This document shows positions 17,798 to 26,357 of a DNA stretch of 59,382 nucleotides, piece after piece. Made by a program: the position numbers and the translations under genes. Origin of the DNA: Desulfobulbus rhabdoformis (GTDB taxonomy: Bacteria > Desulfobacterota > Desulfobulbia > Desulfobulbales > Desulfobulbaceae); assembly GCF_016919065.1 (NCBI RefSeq), contig NZ_JAFFQA010000031.1, forward strand, positions 1-59,382, written 5' to 3'. Within the stretch, counting starts at the first letter, position 1. Each line of letters starts with the position of its first letter. The notes under the pieces were generated by a model. The model was given only the letters and a program-made list of their open reading frames with translations. It ran no database searches and had not been told where the DNA came from.

Positions 17798-18832
17798 TCA
17801 AGCTGTCTTGCTGCGTTTTCTAAAGAGAAAACCTATTGACAGTGCAAGGGCTAGAGTCATCACCCCCCCTACCAGCCCGGAAATTGTCGTGCCACTGTCA
17901 ACGGCCGGCCAAGACCCGGTTTCCGCCAAGCCTTCGGCTTCAGGGTCACCTGCTTTGAAGCTGTAATCTGGCAAGAAGGATGTTTTTTCCTGCAAAACAG
18001 CAAGAGTATGATGTATCCCCTTTTCCGGCGCCTCCAATTCTTCGTGCCCGGAAACCTTAAACATCGACCACTCCAACCCATCAGGAGAGGAAGATGCAAA
18101 CCAGGAAAGAGCCCCTCCGGTAATAACTGCGGCTACTCCAAGAGCGCCAATAACTTTTGTTAAAGATATGTCTCCCAAGGGTCGAGTGTCAGCAGTCAGC
18201 TCAAGTAATTCGGGCCGTGACTTCCAGATAAAAGAGACTACTGCGGCCGTAACAAGCCCCTCCACAAGACCAATGGCGAGATGTATCGGCAGCATTACAG
18301 AAATAAATGCATTAAATGGCAGTTCCGATATACCAGAAGAAACCGTCTGCAAAACAACTCCTGCGGCCCCCAGTTGCAAACCAATGACTGCTCCAAGCGT
18401 TGCCCCTATGGTAATTCTCAGTGGTGTCGGGTTTATTCCGGCAATTGGTTTATAGATAAATGGATATGCGATAAAACATGGAAAGACACCAAGGTTGAAG
18501 ACATTACAGCCTAACGCCAACAAACCACCATCTGCAAAGAACAATGCCTGCACCATCAGTACTGAAGCTATCGTCAAAAATGCCGCGTGCGGGCCAAGTA
18601 AAATAGCAAGTAGCAAACCTCCGCCCAAATGCCCGGAGGAACCCGTGGCAGGAATGGTGAAATTAATCATCTGGGCAGCAAAGATAAAAGCACCGAGAAC
18701 CCCCATTAGAGGAATTTTACGGTCATCAAGATCTTCTTTGACTTTTTTGGAGCAATAGAAAATTGTTCCAGCTGTTGCTACCCACATAGCGCCACCAACA
18801 GCAGGCGATAAAAGCGCGTCGGCCATATGCAT
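17798..18832 (-). CDS. cbiM: CbiM-PDGLE fusion, cobalt-binding subunit
   Basis: A 344-residue protein. The start at 18832 was chosen because CbiM must begin Met-His for metal binding (here MHMADALLSPAVGG) and AGGAGG lies 9 bases upstream; the longer frame from 18907 would bury that His. Residues 1 to about 235 form the CbiM membrane domain. The tail begins SSPDGLEWSMFKV and has one more helix ending FLFRKRSKTA; this is the PDGLE domain that replaces a separate CbiN. With CbiQ and CbiO it makes a complete cobalt (or nickel) importer in three genes. Confidence 0.93.
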   Translation of the reverse strand: MHMADALLSPAVGGAMWVATAGTIFYCSKKVKEDLDDRKIPLMGVLGAFIFAAQMINFTIPATGSSGHLGGGLLLAILLGPHAAFLTIASVLMVQALFFADGGLLALGCNVFNLGVFPCFIAYPFIYKPIAGINPTPLRITIGATLGAVIGLQLGAAGVVLQTVSSGISELPFNAFISVMLPIHLAIGLVEGLVTAAVVSFIWKSRPELLELTADTRPLGDISLTKVIGALGVAAVITGGALSWFASSSPDGLEWSMFKVSGHEELEAPEKGIHHTLAVLQEKTSFLPDYSFKAGDPEAEGLAETGSWPAVDSGTTISGLVGGVMTLALALSIGFLFRKRSKTA

Positions 18833-19094
18833 TTGGTTGTCCCTCCTAGCAAAATTAATGATCGTTATCTGGTATGCTTCTGCATATAAGAAAACATAAC
18901 AAAGCACCCAGGTAACACTTTTTTAGAATTCGTATTACAATGTAGTTACAAAATCCAAATTCGTGTGTCAACCCAAAAGATATCGTTCATCCCCCTCCTC
19001 TGTTCTTTTCGACAAGAATCGTTGAACCAGCTGTCTAACGGTTGAGGTTAATCAACATATTGACGTTAGGTTGTATTTCATTTATATTCATTGT

Positions 19095-19262
19095 ACTTTC
19101 AGGTGCTTGGCAACAAGCTGAAAAGGGAACCCGGTGGAAATCCGGGACGGGCCCGCCGCTGTAATCGGGGACAAATTCCACGGTAAAGCCACTGTTCCTT
19201 TAGGAATGGGAAGGTGTGGAAGGAGAAAGATCCGAGAGTCAGAAGACCTACCTGAATTTCTG
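19095..19262 (+). ncRNA. Cobalamin riboswitch upstream of cbiK
   Basis: Classic landmarks are visible in order: the entry AGGTGC at 19101, the GGGAACCCGGTGGAAATCCG block with CCCGCCGCTGTAATC after it, and the B12 box AGTCAGAAGACCTACCTG at about 19237-19254. It lies about 125 bases before the cbiK start on the same strand. Adenosylcobalamin binding is expected to lower cbiK expression. No equivalent is seen before cbiM on the other strand. Confidence 0.93.
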
Positions 19263-19339
19263 TTCGTGTTCTCCGGTAAAGAAACGGACTAAGAGTAATC
19301 TGGGAGACGATAGGGATATCCTGGATCAATTATTTAATT

Positions 19340-19365
19340 GGTCTGGGATTTTTGTTTTCCAGACC
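19340..19365 (+). promoter_or_regulatory. Hairpin between riboswitch and cbiK Shine-Dalgarno
   Basis: GGTCTGG (19340-19346) pairs exactly with CCAGACC (19359-19365). It is 7 bases before the strong GAAGGAGG ribosome binding site of cbiK and has no T tract after it. It may be part of the expression platform of the riboswitch. Confidence 0.4.
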
Positions 19366-19385
19366 GTGAAAAGAAGGAGGTTATT

Positions 19386-20378
19386 ATGAAGTTGAAGTCA
19401 TTTTTTTTCGCGGTTGTCGTTATGTTTCTGGCTGTGACAACACATTGTCACGCAAGCGGTGCCTACGAAGTAACACATAAAAATGCCATTGTTCTCGCAA
19501 TGTTTGGCACCACAGTGGAGCCCGCGCTACAAGGATTGCTCAATATCCGCTCTAAAATCATCACCAAATATCCGGACACAACAGTGCGGATAGCATTCAC
19601 TTCAAATATTATCCGAAAAAAATGGCAGCACCGGGCTGAAGATGCAGAATATATTAAAGCTCACCCTGAAATACCTACAGATATCCTCCACGTAAAGACG
19701 CCACTTGCCACAATTGCAGATTTGCAGAACAATGGCTATGACACCATAGTCATACAGCCAACACATATTTCAATGGGAGAGGAATTTCTTGACCTACACA
19801 CATACGTAGATGCACTGATGAACATGGGCACCTTAAAAAAGGCTAAGTATAAACCTTTTTATAAAGTGGTTCTAGGTAGACCAGCACTGGGTACATATGG
19901 CTTAAAACACCCCTATGCCGAAGACATTAATGCAGTTGCAGAGATAATGGAGCCGGATGTTAAACGTGCAATCAACGAAAAAGCAGGGCTTCTTTACATG
20001 GGGCATGGCAATGAATTTTTTCCCGGTAATGGAGGGATATATCTAGAGCTGGCGGCCAAGATGCGGAAGATATATCCCGATGTTGTAACCGCTATCGGAA
20101 ATGTGGAGGGATATCCTGGCATTGAAGATGTTATTGAAACCTTGAAACTGTATGGGATCAAAAGGGTAATTCTTAAACCGTTTATGGTGGTTGCCGGTGA
20201 TCATACAATTAATGACATGGCCGGCCCCGAAGATGATTCATGGAAATCTATTCTAGAGAAAAACGGCTTTGAAGTTATTGTTGTAACTGAAGGACTTGGC
20301 GAAAATGACAATTTTGCCGATATCTTTGTCAATCATGCCGCTGATGCTGCCGAGGACGCTGGGATAACACTCAAGTAA
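19386..20378 (+). CDS. cbiK: CbiK, exported sirohydrochlorin cobaltochelatase
   Basis: A 330-residue anaerobic cobalt chelatase, inserting Co2+ into sirohydrochlorin for the early-cobalt B12 route. The start at 19386 follows GAAGGAGG and gives a signal peptide (to about residue 24, HCHASG), so the enzyme is periplasmic like the CbiK-P type of Desulfovibrio. Candidate metal-binding His are H207 (LLYMGHGNEF) and H273 (VVAGDHTINDM); H127 (QPTHISMGEE) is also conserved-looking. It is under the cobalamin riboswitch and next to the cobalt transporter. A periplasmic location may instead serve heme-related or metal-carrier roles. Confidence 0.93.
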   Translation: MKLKSFFFAVVVMFLAVTTHCHASGAYEVTHKNAIVLAMFGTTVEPALQGLLNIRSKIITKYPDTTVRIAFTSNIIRKKWQHRAEDAEYIKAHPEIPTDILHVKTPLATIADLQNNGYDTIVIQPTHISMGEEFLDLHTYVDALMNMGTLKKAKYKPFYKVVLGRPALGTYGLKHPYAEDINAVAEIMEPDVKRAINEKAGLLYMGHGNEFFPGNGGIYLELAAKMRKIYPDVVTAIGNVEGYPGIEDVIETLKLYGIKRVILKPFMVVAGDHTINDMAGPEDDSWKSILEKNGFEVIVVTEGLGENDNFADIFVNHAADAAEDAGITLK

Positions 20379-20393
20379 ACTCCTTACCAAGTT

Positions 20394-20440
20394 GAAAATA
20401 TCTGGTCCAATATCATATTGGTCCAGGTATTTTCTTTTAG
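20394..20440 (+). terminator. Rho-independent terminator after cbiK
   Basis: Arms of 20 bases starting GAAAATA and ending TATTTTC pair with one G-U and one mismatch around a single-base loop, followed by TTTTAG. It lies 15 bases past the cbiK stop. Confidence 0.8.
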
Positions 20441-20774
20441 TGGAGCCTCTTTCTTGGCATGCATCACCTGCCTCGAGAATACCTCTGGAAGTAAATCAAA
20501 TTAGAACGCGATTGCCGCTCAAAACTACCCAAATGCCACACTGCTCAGTGTGAGTGTTATACTATATCATGTTAATTTTAATTGCTTTTCGCCTGTTATC
20601 AACTTTGACATAGCGGCTCTTTTGCACTCAAAACCAGCCCTCTGATCCCTTCAATGCTTTCTCCGCTATTTCCGATCCATTTCACAAGTCATCCCCTGAG
20701 AAAATAGATAGTAAGAAAAAAGATGATCCTTGCACTCCCCGTTGGTGTGATAATTCGAATCTTGGGAATGACCT
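20441..20774 (+). other. Gene-free junction before traV (334 bases)
   Basis: The right border of the block inserted in the tra operon lies here. No gene is seen. It contains a possible promoter/operator (20537-20563), which the downstream tra genes would need after being cut off from their original promoter. A further TTGACA at about 20607 lacks a good -10. Confidence 0.4.
20537..20563 (+). promoter_or_regulatory. Possible operator-promoter for traV onward
   Basis: A perfect 7-bp inverted repeat (CACACTG-CT-CAGTGTG, 20537-20552) is followed 5 bases later by TATACT (20558-20563), a good -10 hexamer. The -35 position is poor, which would fit an activator-dependent or repressed promoter. It is 210 bases before traV. 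Confidence 0.35.
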
Positions 20775-21191
20775 GTGAACAAATTGAACCAAATTGTCGG
20801 ATATCTCTTTCTCCTCTTTGTGCTACTCCTCGCAGGCTGTGGCCCTGTGCTCAATCCCTATAATGAGGATTTCATATGTCGCGCAAAGGATGATGCTGGA
20901 GAATGTATCGACACACCCACTGCTTACCAAAAAGCCCGGTATCCGAAGACAGAAGCAGCGGTTACCCAAGATCCTGCAGAAACAGCCCAGCAAGAGCTAC
21001 AAGAAAACCGTTACAAAATAGTTAGCGAGCTTCTTAAAGAAGAAACAAAGCCTCTTCTACAGCCGCCAAAAATTCTCAGGGTTCTCCTGCTCCCTTATAA
21101 AGGGGAGGATCAAGAACTATTCATGAGCCGCTACGTCTATCTCAAGATTGAGGACTCGCAATGGGTTCTCACCGATCTCGAGGAGCGATAG
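20775..21191 (+). CDS. traV: TraV, outer-membrane lipoprotein of the channel core
   Basis: A 138-residue lipoprotein. The signal peptide ends in the lipobox LLLAGC (C22), followed by the TraV signature NPYNEDFICRAKDDAGECID with its Cys pair. The C-terminal strand (YVYLKIEDSQWVLTDLEE) resembles the TrbH/VirB7-like end. F TraV has 171 residues. The start is GTG with only a weak ribosome binding site. traV restarts the tra operon 16 kb after traB and is 3 bases before traC. Confidence 0.88.
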   Translation: MNKLNQIVGYLFLLFVLLLAGCGPVLNPYNEDFICRAKDDAGECIDTPTAYQKARYPKTEAAVTQDPAETAQQELQENRYKIVSELLKEETKPLLQPPKILRVLLLPYKGEDQELFMSRYVYLKIEDSQWVLTDLEER

Positions 21192-21194
21192 CCT

Positions 21195-23741
21195 ATGCTT
21201 TCCGGGTTCCTGCAGCGGGCTCTCCTTGGCCCAAGGGAGTATTTGAAACATAGTGACCTGGCCAGGATGACCAGCCGATCGCCGTTCTCTTCCTATCTCA
21301 ATTACCTGGCATACGACCCAGAGCTGGAAATATACCTGAACCAGGATGGAAGCATTGGATTTCTGTGGGAGTGCTCCCCGGTGATCTATGCGGGTCCAAA
21401 GACTATAACCGCGCTCGAAGGCTTGTTTCGTGCAGGTTTGCCAAAAGATAGTGTTATCCAGCTTCTCTTTCATGCAGATTCCCATATAGAACCGATCCTT
21501 GCACGCTACCAGGATAATCGAACGAGATCCGAGACCATTGTCAGTACCAATACTAACGCCGTAGTGTCTTTCCTTGTGGAGGGTAAGCAGGGCCTGAAAG
21601 CCTGCTCCAACATCCCGGTTCGCAACTTCAGGCTGTTTGTTGCAGTCAAGATGCCTGCCGACTCTCAGGAGCTAAAAACGTCTGAAGATTTTACCAGGAA
21701 AGAGAAAAGCGCTCCTCTGCTTGATATCAAACGTCAAATACATGAAACCCTGAAGGCTGCACTCATCTCCCCTCGCCATATGCACCCAGAAGCATTGCTG
21801 GAATGGAGCCGCAGGCTTTTCAACAACTATCCTAAGGAGTATCCGGAACAGAACTTTCAAACTTACAATCCAACCATTCCCATCCGCAAGCAGATCATCA
21901 ACAGCGAAACTGTAATCCGTGAAGAGTCAGGTCACATGCAGATCGGAAAGCACTATTTCTGCTGCACAACACCGAAAGTGATCCCGATCAATATCGACCC
22001 ACTGCAAACCAATTCACTCTTTGGTGGGATATGGGGAGTTATATCCGATGCCGACCAGATAAAGACCGATTTCCTATATGGTTTTAATATCGTTTTTGAG
22101 GCAGGACTGGAGATGAAACTCCATGCCAAATGCAATCTGACCCTCAACCAGCAGGCCGTTGGCTCTCTCTCCCCAACTCTTCGGCGCAAACAGGAGGAGT
22201 ATCTGGCCGCGACCGACGACCTCGAACGGGGGGAAAAGTTCGTTAAGATATTACCCATATTCTGGGTATGGAGTGACGACCTCGAACAGGCCAAGGATTC
22301 CTGCACCAGGGTAAGGCGCTTGTGGGAAAATAACGGCTATGTAATGCAGCAGGACAACATGATCCTCAAAATCCTGTTCCTCTCCTCGCTTCCGTTCGGC
22401 CTCTATACCACCGGCAAAAACATTGAAAACCTGGAGCGGGACTTTATCGCCCCTGTGCCATCGATTACCCCGCTTCTCCCTGTTCAAGGTGATTTTGCAG
22501 GTTCCGGAGGCGAGCCAAAGCTGATTTTCACCGGCAGAAAGGGACAGCTGGTGTCTCTTGATTTTTTTGATCCCCACGCCACCAACCAGAACGTCTTTTG
22601 CTGTGCCACCTCAGGATCAGGCAAATCGTTCCAGGTCAACTTCATTGCTTTCAACTACTATGCGTGCGGTGCCCTGGTACGAATCATCGACATCGGCGGC
22701 TCATACAAAAAAATCGCCAATATGCTTGGTGCCAAGTACCTCGATTTTGGTCCCAACATAGATGTCTGTCTCAATCCCTTTACCCATATACGGGAGCCCG
22801 ACGAAGAGCTGAAAAGTGTCGCCGCAGTCTTTGCGCAGATGGCCTATTCCAACTCTGATCGGGAGAAATGCAACGACACTGAAGTGAACCTGATCCGCAA
22901 CGCGGTGCGCTGGGCCTGGCAACAAAAGGGGCAGGAGGCTGACGCTGACACCGTCTATGAATTTCTTATGAAGTTCCCCAATGCGCCGGGATCGGATCTG
23001 GATGAAATGGCCGACAACAGCAAGCTTATCGAAGTTGCCAGAAAAATGGCCTTCAATATCCGTGAATTCACCAGCCACGGCTTTCACGGTAAATTCTTCG
23101 TCGGGCCAAGCACCTTTGACATCCGTCGAGATGAATTTGTGGTACTTGAGCTGGAGAACCTGAAGGTTCAACCGGACCTGTATCGGGTCGTGACCCTTCT
23201 GATCATCAATGGCGTTACCCAGGATCTCTATCTTTCCGACCGCTCCCGGCCGCGACTCATCATCTTTGACGAGGCCTGGCAGTTTCTCGACAAGGGTGCC
23301 ATGATCGCCCCGGTCATCAACGAGGGCTACCGCCGGGCTCGGAAATACAACGGCAGTTTCATGGTCATCACCCAATCCCTGCTCGACCTGGAAAATTTCG
23401 GGGAAGTCGGCAACGTCATCAACTCCAATTCGGCATTCAAGATCTACCTGGAATCGTCCGACTTTGACCAGGCCCAAAAGAAAGGGTTGATCGACTATGA
23501 CAACTTCACCCTCAAGCTTTTGAAAAGCGTCAAATCCAATCCACCCAAATATTCAGAACTTTTCTTTGACACCCCGTTTGGGGTAGGCGTGGCCCGGCTT
23601 GTGGTCAACGATTATGCCTATTTCATCTACACTTCCAAAGCCAGTGAAATAGCAAGGATCGAGCAAATGGTTACTCATGGCAAAACCTACCATGAAGCAA
23701 TCCAGGAAATGGTTAATCTGAGGCGGCAGGGTGAACTGTAA
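21195..23741 (+). CDS. traC: TraC, VirB4-like secretion ATPase
   Basis: An 848-residue cytoplasmic ATPase that energises pilus assembly (F TraC has 875). The N-terminal TraC-type domain (about 25-270) is followed by the ATPase domain with Walker A ATSGSGKSFQ (near 470-478) and Walker B LIIFDEAWQFLDKG, then VITQSLLDLE, as in VirB4/TraC proteins. GAGGAG precedes the ATG. The stop lies inside the beginning of traW. Confidence 0.95.
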   Translation: MLSGFLQRALLGPREYLKHSDLARMTSRSPFSSYLNYLAYDPELEIYLNQDGSIGFLWECSPVIYAGPKTITALEGLFRAGLPKDSVIQLLFHADSHIEPILARYQDNRTRSETIVSTNTNAVVSFLVEGKQGLKACSNIPVRNFRLFVAVKMPADSQELKTSEDFTRKEKSAPLLDIKRQIHETLKAALISPRHMHPEALLEWSRRLFNNYPKEYPEQNFQTYNPTIPIRKQIINSETVIREESGHMQIGKHYFCCTTPKVIPINIDPLQTNSLFGGIWGVISDADQIKTDFLYGFNIVFEAGLEMKLHAKCNLTLNQQAVGSLSPTLRRKQEEYLAATDDLERGEKFVKILPIFWVWSDDLEQAKDSCTRVRRLWENNGYVMQQDNMILKILFLSSLPFGLYTTGKNIENLERDFIAPVPSITPLLPVQGDFAGSGGEPKLIFTGRKGQLVSLDFFDPHATNQNVFCCATSGSGKSFQVNFIAFNYYACGALVRIIDIGGSYKKIANMLGAKYLDFGPNIDVCLNPFTHIREPDEELKSVAAVFAQMAYSNSDREKCNDTEVNLIRNAVRWAWQQKGQEADADTVYEFLMKFPNAPGSDLDEMADNSKLIEVARKMAFNIREFTSHGFHGKFFVGPSTFDIRRDEFVVLELENLKVQPDLYRVVTLLIINGVTQDLYLSDRSRPRLIIFDEAWQFLDKGAMIAPVINEGYRRARKYNGSFMVITQSLLDLENFGEVGNVINSNSAFKIYLESSDFDQAQKKGLIDYDNFTLKLLKSVKSNPPKYSELFFDTPFGVGVARLVVNDYAYFIYTSKASEIARIEQMVTHGKTYHEAIQEMVNLRRQGEL

Positions 23742-24366
23742 AATCTCTTTTCTTTTCCCAACCATTTTTGTCGTTTTCGGTGCCTGCCCTGCCTTTGGTG
23801 TGGTCACAAATCTTGGCGTGATTGGCGACGTGTATCAGGTGGTGGAACCGGATATAGCAGCGGAGCTGCAACAACGGGCAGAACAAAACCATATTGAGGA
23901 AGATGAATTCCTGGAACGAGTAAAGACATATCAACCCGAGGATCTTCACCATCTACCCCGGGCAACAGAAGACAGGACATTTCTAGTCGATACAACCTAT
24001 ACCCTTGACCACGACTTGGTCGACGGCAATGGAAAGATCATCTACCCCAGGGGGTTCACCTTCAACCCCCTCGATTATGTCTCGTTCCCAGGCGGGTTGC
24101 TGGTTATTGACTGGGATGATCCCTCTCAGATCAAGTGGTTCTGGCAAACACCTTATGCCAACGATCGCCGGGTTCGCCTTCTACTCGCTGGCGGCTATGC
24201 CTATAAAGCGATCGAGCAGCTCAAACGTTCGGTGTTTTATCTGACGGACGAGATTGCAGAGAGGTTGCAGCTGGCAGCGGCACCATCTCTTATCCTGCAA
24301 AAAGACACTATGCTGCAGGTACGTGAATTTCACGTACCAGAAGAGGAAAACGATGCGGCTAGATAA
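23731..24366 (+). CDS. traW: TraW, periplasmic pilus assembly protein
   Basis: A 211-residue protein (210 in F TraW) with a signal peptide (MNCKISFLFPTIFVVFGACP) and TraW hallmarks: LGVIGDVYQVVEPD near the mature N-terminus, RTFLVDTTYTLDHDLVDGNG, IIYPRGFTFNPLDY and RLLLAGGYAY. It starts with GTG within the last codons of traC. TraW works with TrbC and TraU in pilus extension and stabilisation. Confidence 0.92.
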   Translation: MNCKISFLFPTIFVVFGACPAFGVVTNLGVIGDVYQVVEPDIAAELQQRAEQNHIEEDEFLERVKTYQPEDLHHLPRATEDRTFLVDTTYTLDHDLVDGNGKIIYPRGFTFNPLDYVSFPGGLLVIDWDDPSQIKWFWQTPYANDRRVRLLLAGGYAYKAIEQLKRSVFYLTDEIAERLQLAAAPSLILQKDTMLQVREFHVPEEENDAAR

Positions 24367-25090
24367 ATCCATTTTCCTCTTCTTTTTATTGTTCTCGATC
24401 CCAATACCTGCATGGGCTGCAAAGTCCGGTGATGCTTTCAATATAGCCTCTGACGTCCATTGGGAAGAAATCGAGCTGAGATTCGAGGGCATTTGCATCT
24501 GCCCGAGACCGCCACCTATTTACTATGAAGAAGGGGAAATATGGGAATACTGGGAGCCTTTCCTGGTGGAAGGCACCGTTTCCATGGCCAACTATTCCGC
24601 TTACCTGGGGAAACAAACAGGATCATCACTCATAGATGAACTTGGCGGAAAGAACAAAAGTTCCGATTCAGTGGATATAGCCAATGAATCGACCTTTGCC
24701 CAGGGGCACGCCTATCTCTTCCCGATGATGTATGGATTTTGCAAACATAAAGACTACGGCATGTGGTGGAGCGAGTACGACTCCATGTGGCAGAATGACG
24801 AACTGTCCGCCGTCATCACGCCTGAAGCGGCACTCTACGCTAACAAGACCATGCAAATGGCCTGTATGGCCGATGCAACTGCGGTCAACCTTGGCTACCC
24901 CCTCGACTTTATGCCCTGGTGTATCGGCAGCAGCGGCTCCGCCTACCCGATGACCGGCCATGTGGACAACGACAATATCGTCCAGGCCAACAACGCGGTC
25001 GCCTCACGACTGCTCTATAAACTCAACCGGCTTTTCATGATCTGCGATCCTGCGGATAACCTGTGCGGATGCGACTATACGCCTGTGTAA
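24353..25090 (+). CDS. traU: TraU, truncated by an in-frame TAA
   Basis: A Cys-rich periplasmic mating protein. The start at 24353 gives a signal peptide (FLLFSIPIPAWA) and overlaps traW by 14 bases; the frame upstream of it is not used. TraU features include FEGICICPRPPPIYYEEGE, YWEPFLVEGTVS and CIGSSGSAYPMTGHV. The frame stops at TAA 25088-25090 after 245 residues, whereas F TraU has 330. The missing C-terminus is present in the same frame straight after the stop (see the next entry). Without readthrough the protein lacks its last 62 residues, so function is doubtful. Confidence 0.88.
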   Translation: MRLDKSIFLFFLLFSIPIPAWAAKSGDAFNIASDVHWEEIELRFEGICICPRPPPIYYEEGEIWEYWEPFLVEGTVSMANYSAYLGKQTGSSLIDELGGKNKSSDSVDIANESTFAQGHAYLFPMMYGFCKHKDYGMWWSEYDSMWQNDELSAVITPEAALYANKTMQMACMADATAVNLGYPLDFMPWCIGSSGSAYPMTGHVDNDNIVQANNAVASRLLYKLNRLFMICDPADNLCGCDYTPV

Positions 25091-25279
25091 ATCAAGAGTC
25101 ATTACAAGATGCATGTTGTCAGACCGGACGACCGTTCTCCAGCCTATCCCGTAGGGAAAGCAGCTAAATTTTACGACTCCGGCCTCAACATCCCCTACCA
25201 TGGGGCGAAAGGCTCAAACGATGAATTTCTCTGGGTTGTTTACAGGAAGCAACGATGCTGTACCTGCTGCGACAACTGA
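25091..25279 (+). pseudogene. traU: Orphaned C-terminus of TraU behind the nonsense codon
   Basis: The frame of traU continues unbroken for 62 codons after TAA 25088-25090 to the TGA at 25277-25279. It reads IKSHYKMHVVRPDDRS, AKFYDSGLNIPYHGAKGSND and EFLWVVYRKQRCCTCC. The last part matches the conserved end of TraU (GEDFxYxxWRKxxCC). It still overlaps the trbC start in the usual way. This fits a single substitution creating TAA from a sense codon in a recently intact gene. Confidence 0.8.
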
Positions 25280-26028
25280 TTTTTGCAAGCTTCATCCTCT
25301 GCTCATTTCCCTGGCCAAGCCATGCCCAGGATTTGAACGAAAGCGATGTGTCTTTGCTCATGAAAAAGGCAAGAGCTGATGCGGAAAAGATGACCCTGCC
25401 GGTCAACAAATACGGTGAAGCGGGGTTGAAAGCGGCAGAGGAAACTTCGCGGTTCTTCCACTCCCCTGAGTTTCAGGAACGTGTCCAATGTGAGCAGCGG
25501 CGCTTGGAAGATGAAGTCTTTGGTCAATATACCGCTCCATGGAAACGAAAGATCCAACAGACGGAAGCGGAACAGGCGAAACCGCAGGGAAGCCTGGCAG
25601 CTGGTGAAAAAATTTTTCTCTTCATCTCCAGCTCGGTGCCGGACGAGACGGTTCATTCCTATATCGCAACCATTGATAAAGCCGCTGACCCCAATGTTTC
25701 ACTGGTAATGCGCGGTATGGTCGAAGGAATGACTGTTGCGAGGGTTCATAAAGGTCAATCGTATTTCAGTAGGATTTTGAAAAAAGAGCTGGATTGCCCT
25801 CGAACGGAAAAACCTTGCGAGCGGTATAAAGTACCAATCCATTTACAACCATCCCTGTTCACCAGGTACGGCATCACCAAGGTACCGGCCGTTGTCTATG
25901 AACATGGCGGCAACGCTTTCATGATCCAGGGGGATGTCGGGCTCGATTTTCTCCTGGAACGAATTAACCGGGAAGTGGGAAGCACCAGCATGACCAATCT
26001 GATCAAGAAAATACGGGGCACACTGTGA
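25255..26028 (+). CDS. trbC: TrbC, F-type pilus assembly protein
   Basis: A 257-residue periplasmic protein (F TrbC 212) with a signal peptide (to SHAQD). The C-terminal TrbC domain contains KIFLFISSSVPDETVHSYIA, SLVMRGMVEGM, a Cys pair (LDCPRTEKPC) and the closing FTRYGITKVPAVVYEHGG, which gives a thioredoxin-fold-like end. It works together with TraW. It overlaps traU (full frame) by 25 bases and trbI by 4. Confidence 0.92.
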   Translation: MLYLLRQLIFASFILCSFPWPSHAQDLNESDVSLLMKKARADAEKMTLPVNKYGEAGLKAAEETSRFFHSPEFQERVQCEQRRLEDEVFGQYTAPWKRKIQQTEAEQAKPQGSLAAGEKIFLFISSSVPDETVHSYIATIDKAADPNVSLVMRGMVEGMTVARVHKGQSYFSRILKKELDCPRTEKPCERYKVPIHLQPSLFTRYGITKVPAVVYEHGGNAFMIQGDVGLDFLLERINREVGSTSMTNLIKKIRGTL

Positions 26029-26357
26029 GCGAAGAGACCAGTAGACAACCTGAGAAACAGACACATACCGGCCCCGGCTATCTCGAGGTGATCATTCTTG
26101 CCCTGATACTTTCTGCTGCCACGGTGATTGGTTATGACAGGATGTTTGCCCAAAAGATCAAGATCCTGGATTTGAAGGGATATCTGCGCACCCAAAAGGC
26201 ACTCCTGGCAGCCGGTGAACTAACCGAACAGCAGTGGACAATGAAGCTTGATACCGTTGAACAGATTCTAAACAGTGAGGCTACGAGCCACCCGAATCAT
26301 GTCATCGTTTTGAAAGATGTGGTGCTGAGAAATGGAAACGAGATCCAAATCAAATAA
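26025..26357 (+). CDS. trbI: TrbI-like F-type inner-membrane protein
   Basis: A 110-residue protein with one N-terminal transmembrane helix (about 19-37, YLEVIILALILSAATVIGYD) and a small periplasmic domain. Size, topology and the place between trbC and the signal peptidase gene fit F-type TrbI (128 residues), which affects pilus retraction. The start is GTG overlapping trbC. Sequence similarity alone is modest, so the name relies partly on context. Confidence 0.7.
   Translation: MSEETSRQPEKQTHTGPGYLEVIILALILSAATVIGYDRMFAQKIKILDLKGYLRTQKALLAAGELTEQQWTMKLDTVEQILNSEATSHPNHVIVLKDVVLRNGNEIQIK

Noticed and set aside
18833..19090. Second cobalamin riboswitch for cbiMQO on the minus strand
   Set aside because: None of the B12 box or core elements is present in the reverse complement of this interval.
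25088..25090. traU stop as natural end of a short TraU plus a separate downstream gene
   Set aside because: The downstream codons have no start site, stay in the same frame and match the conserved TraU C-terminus.
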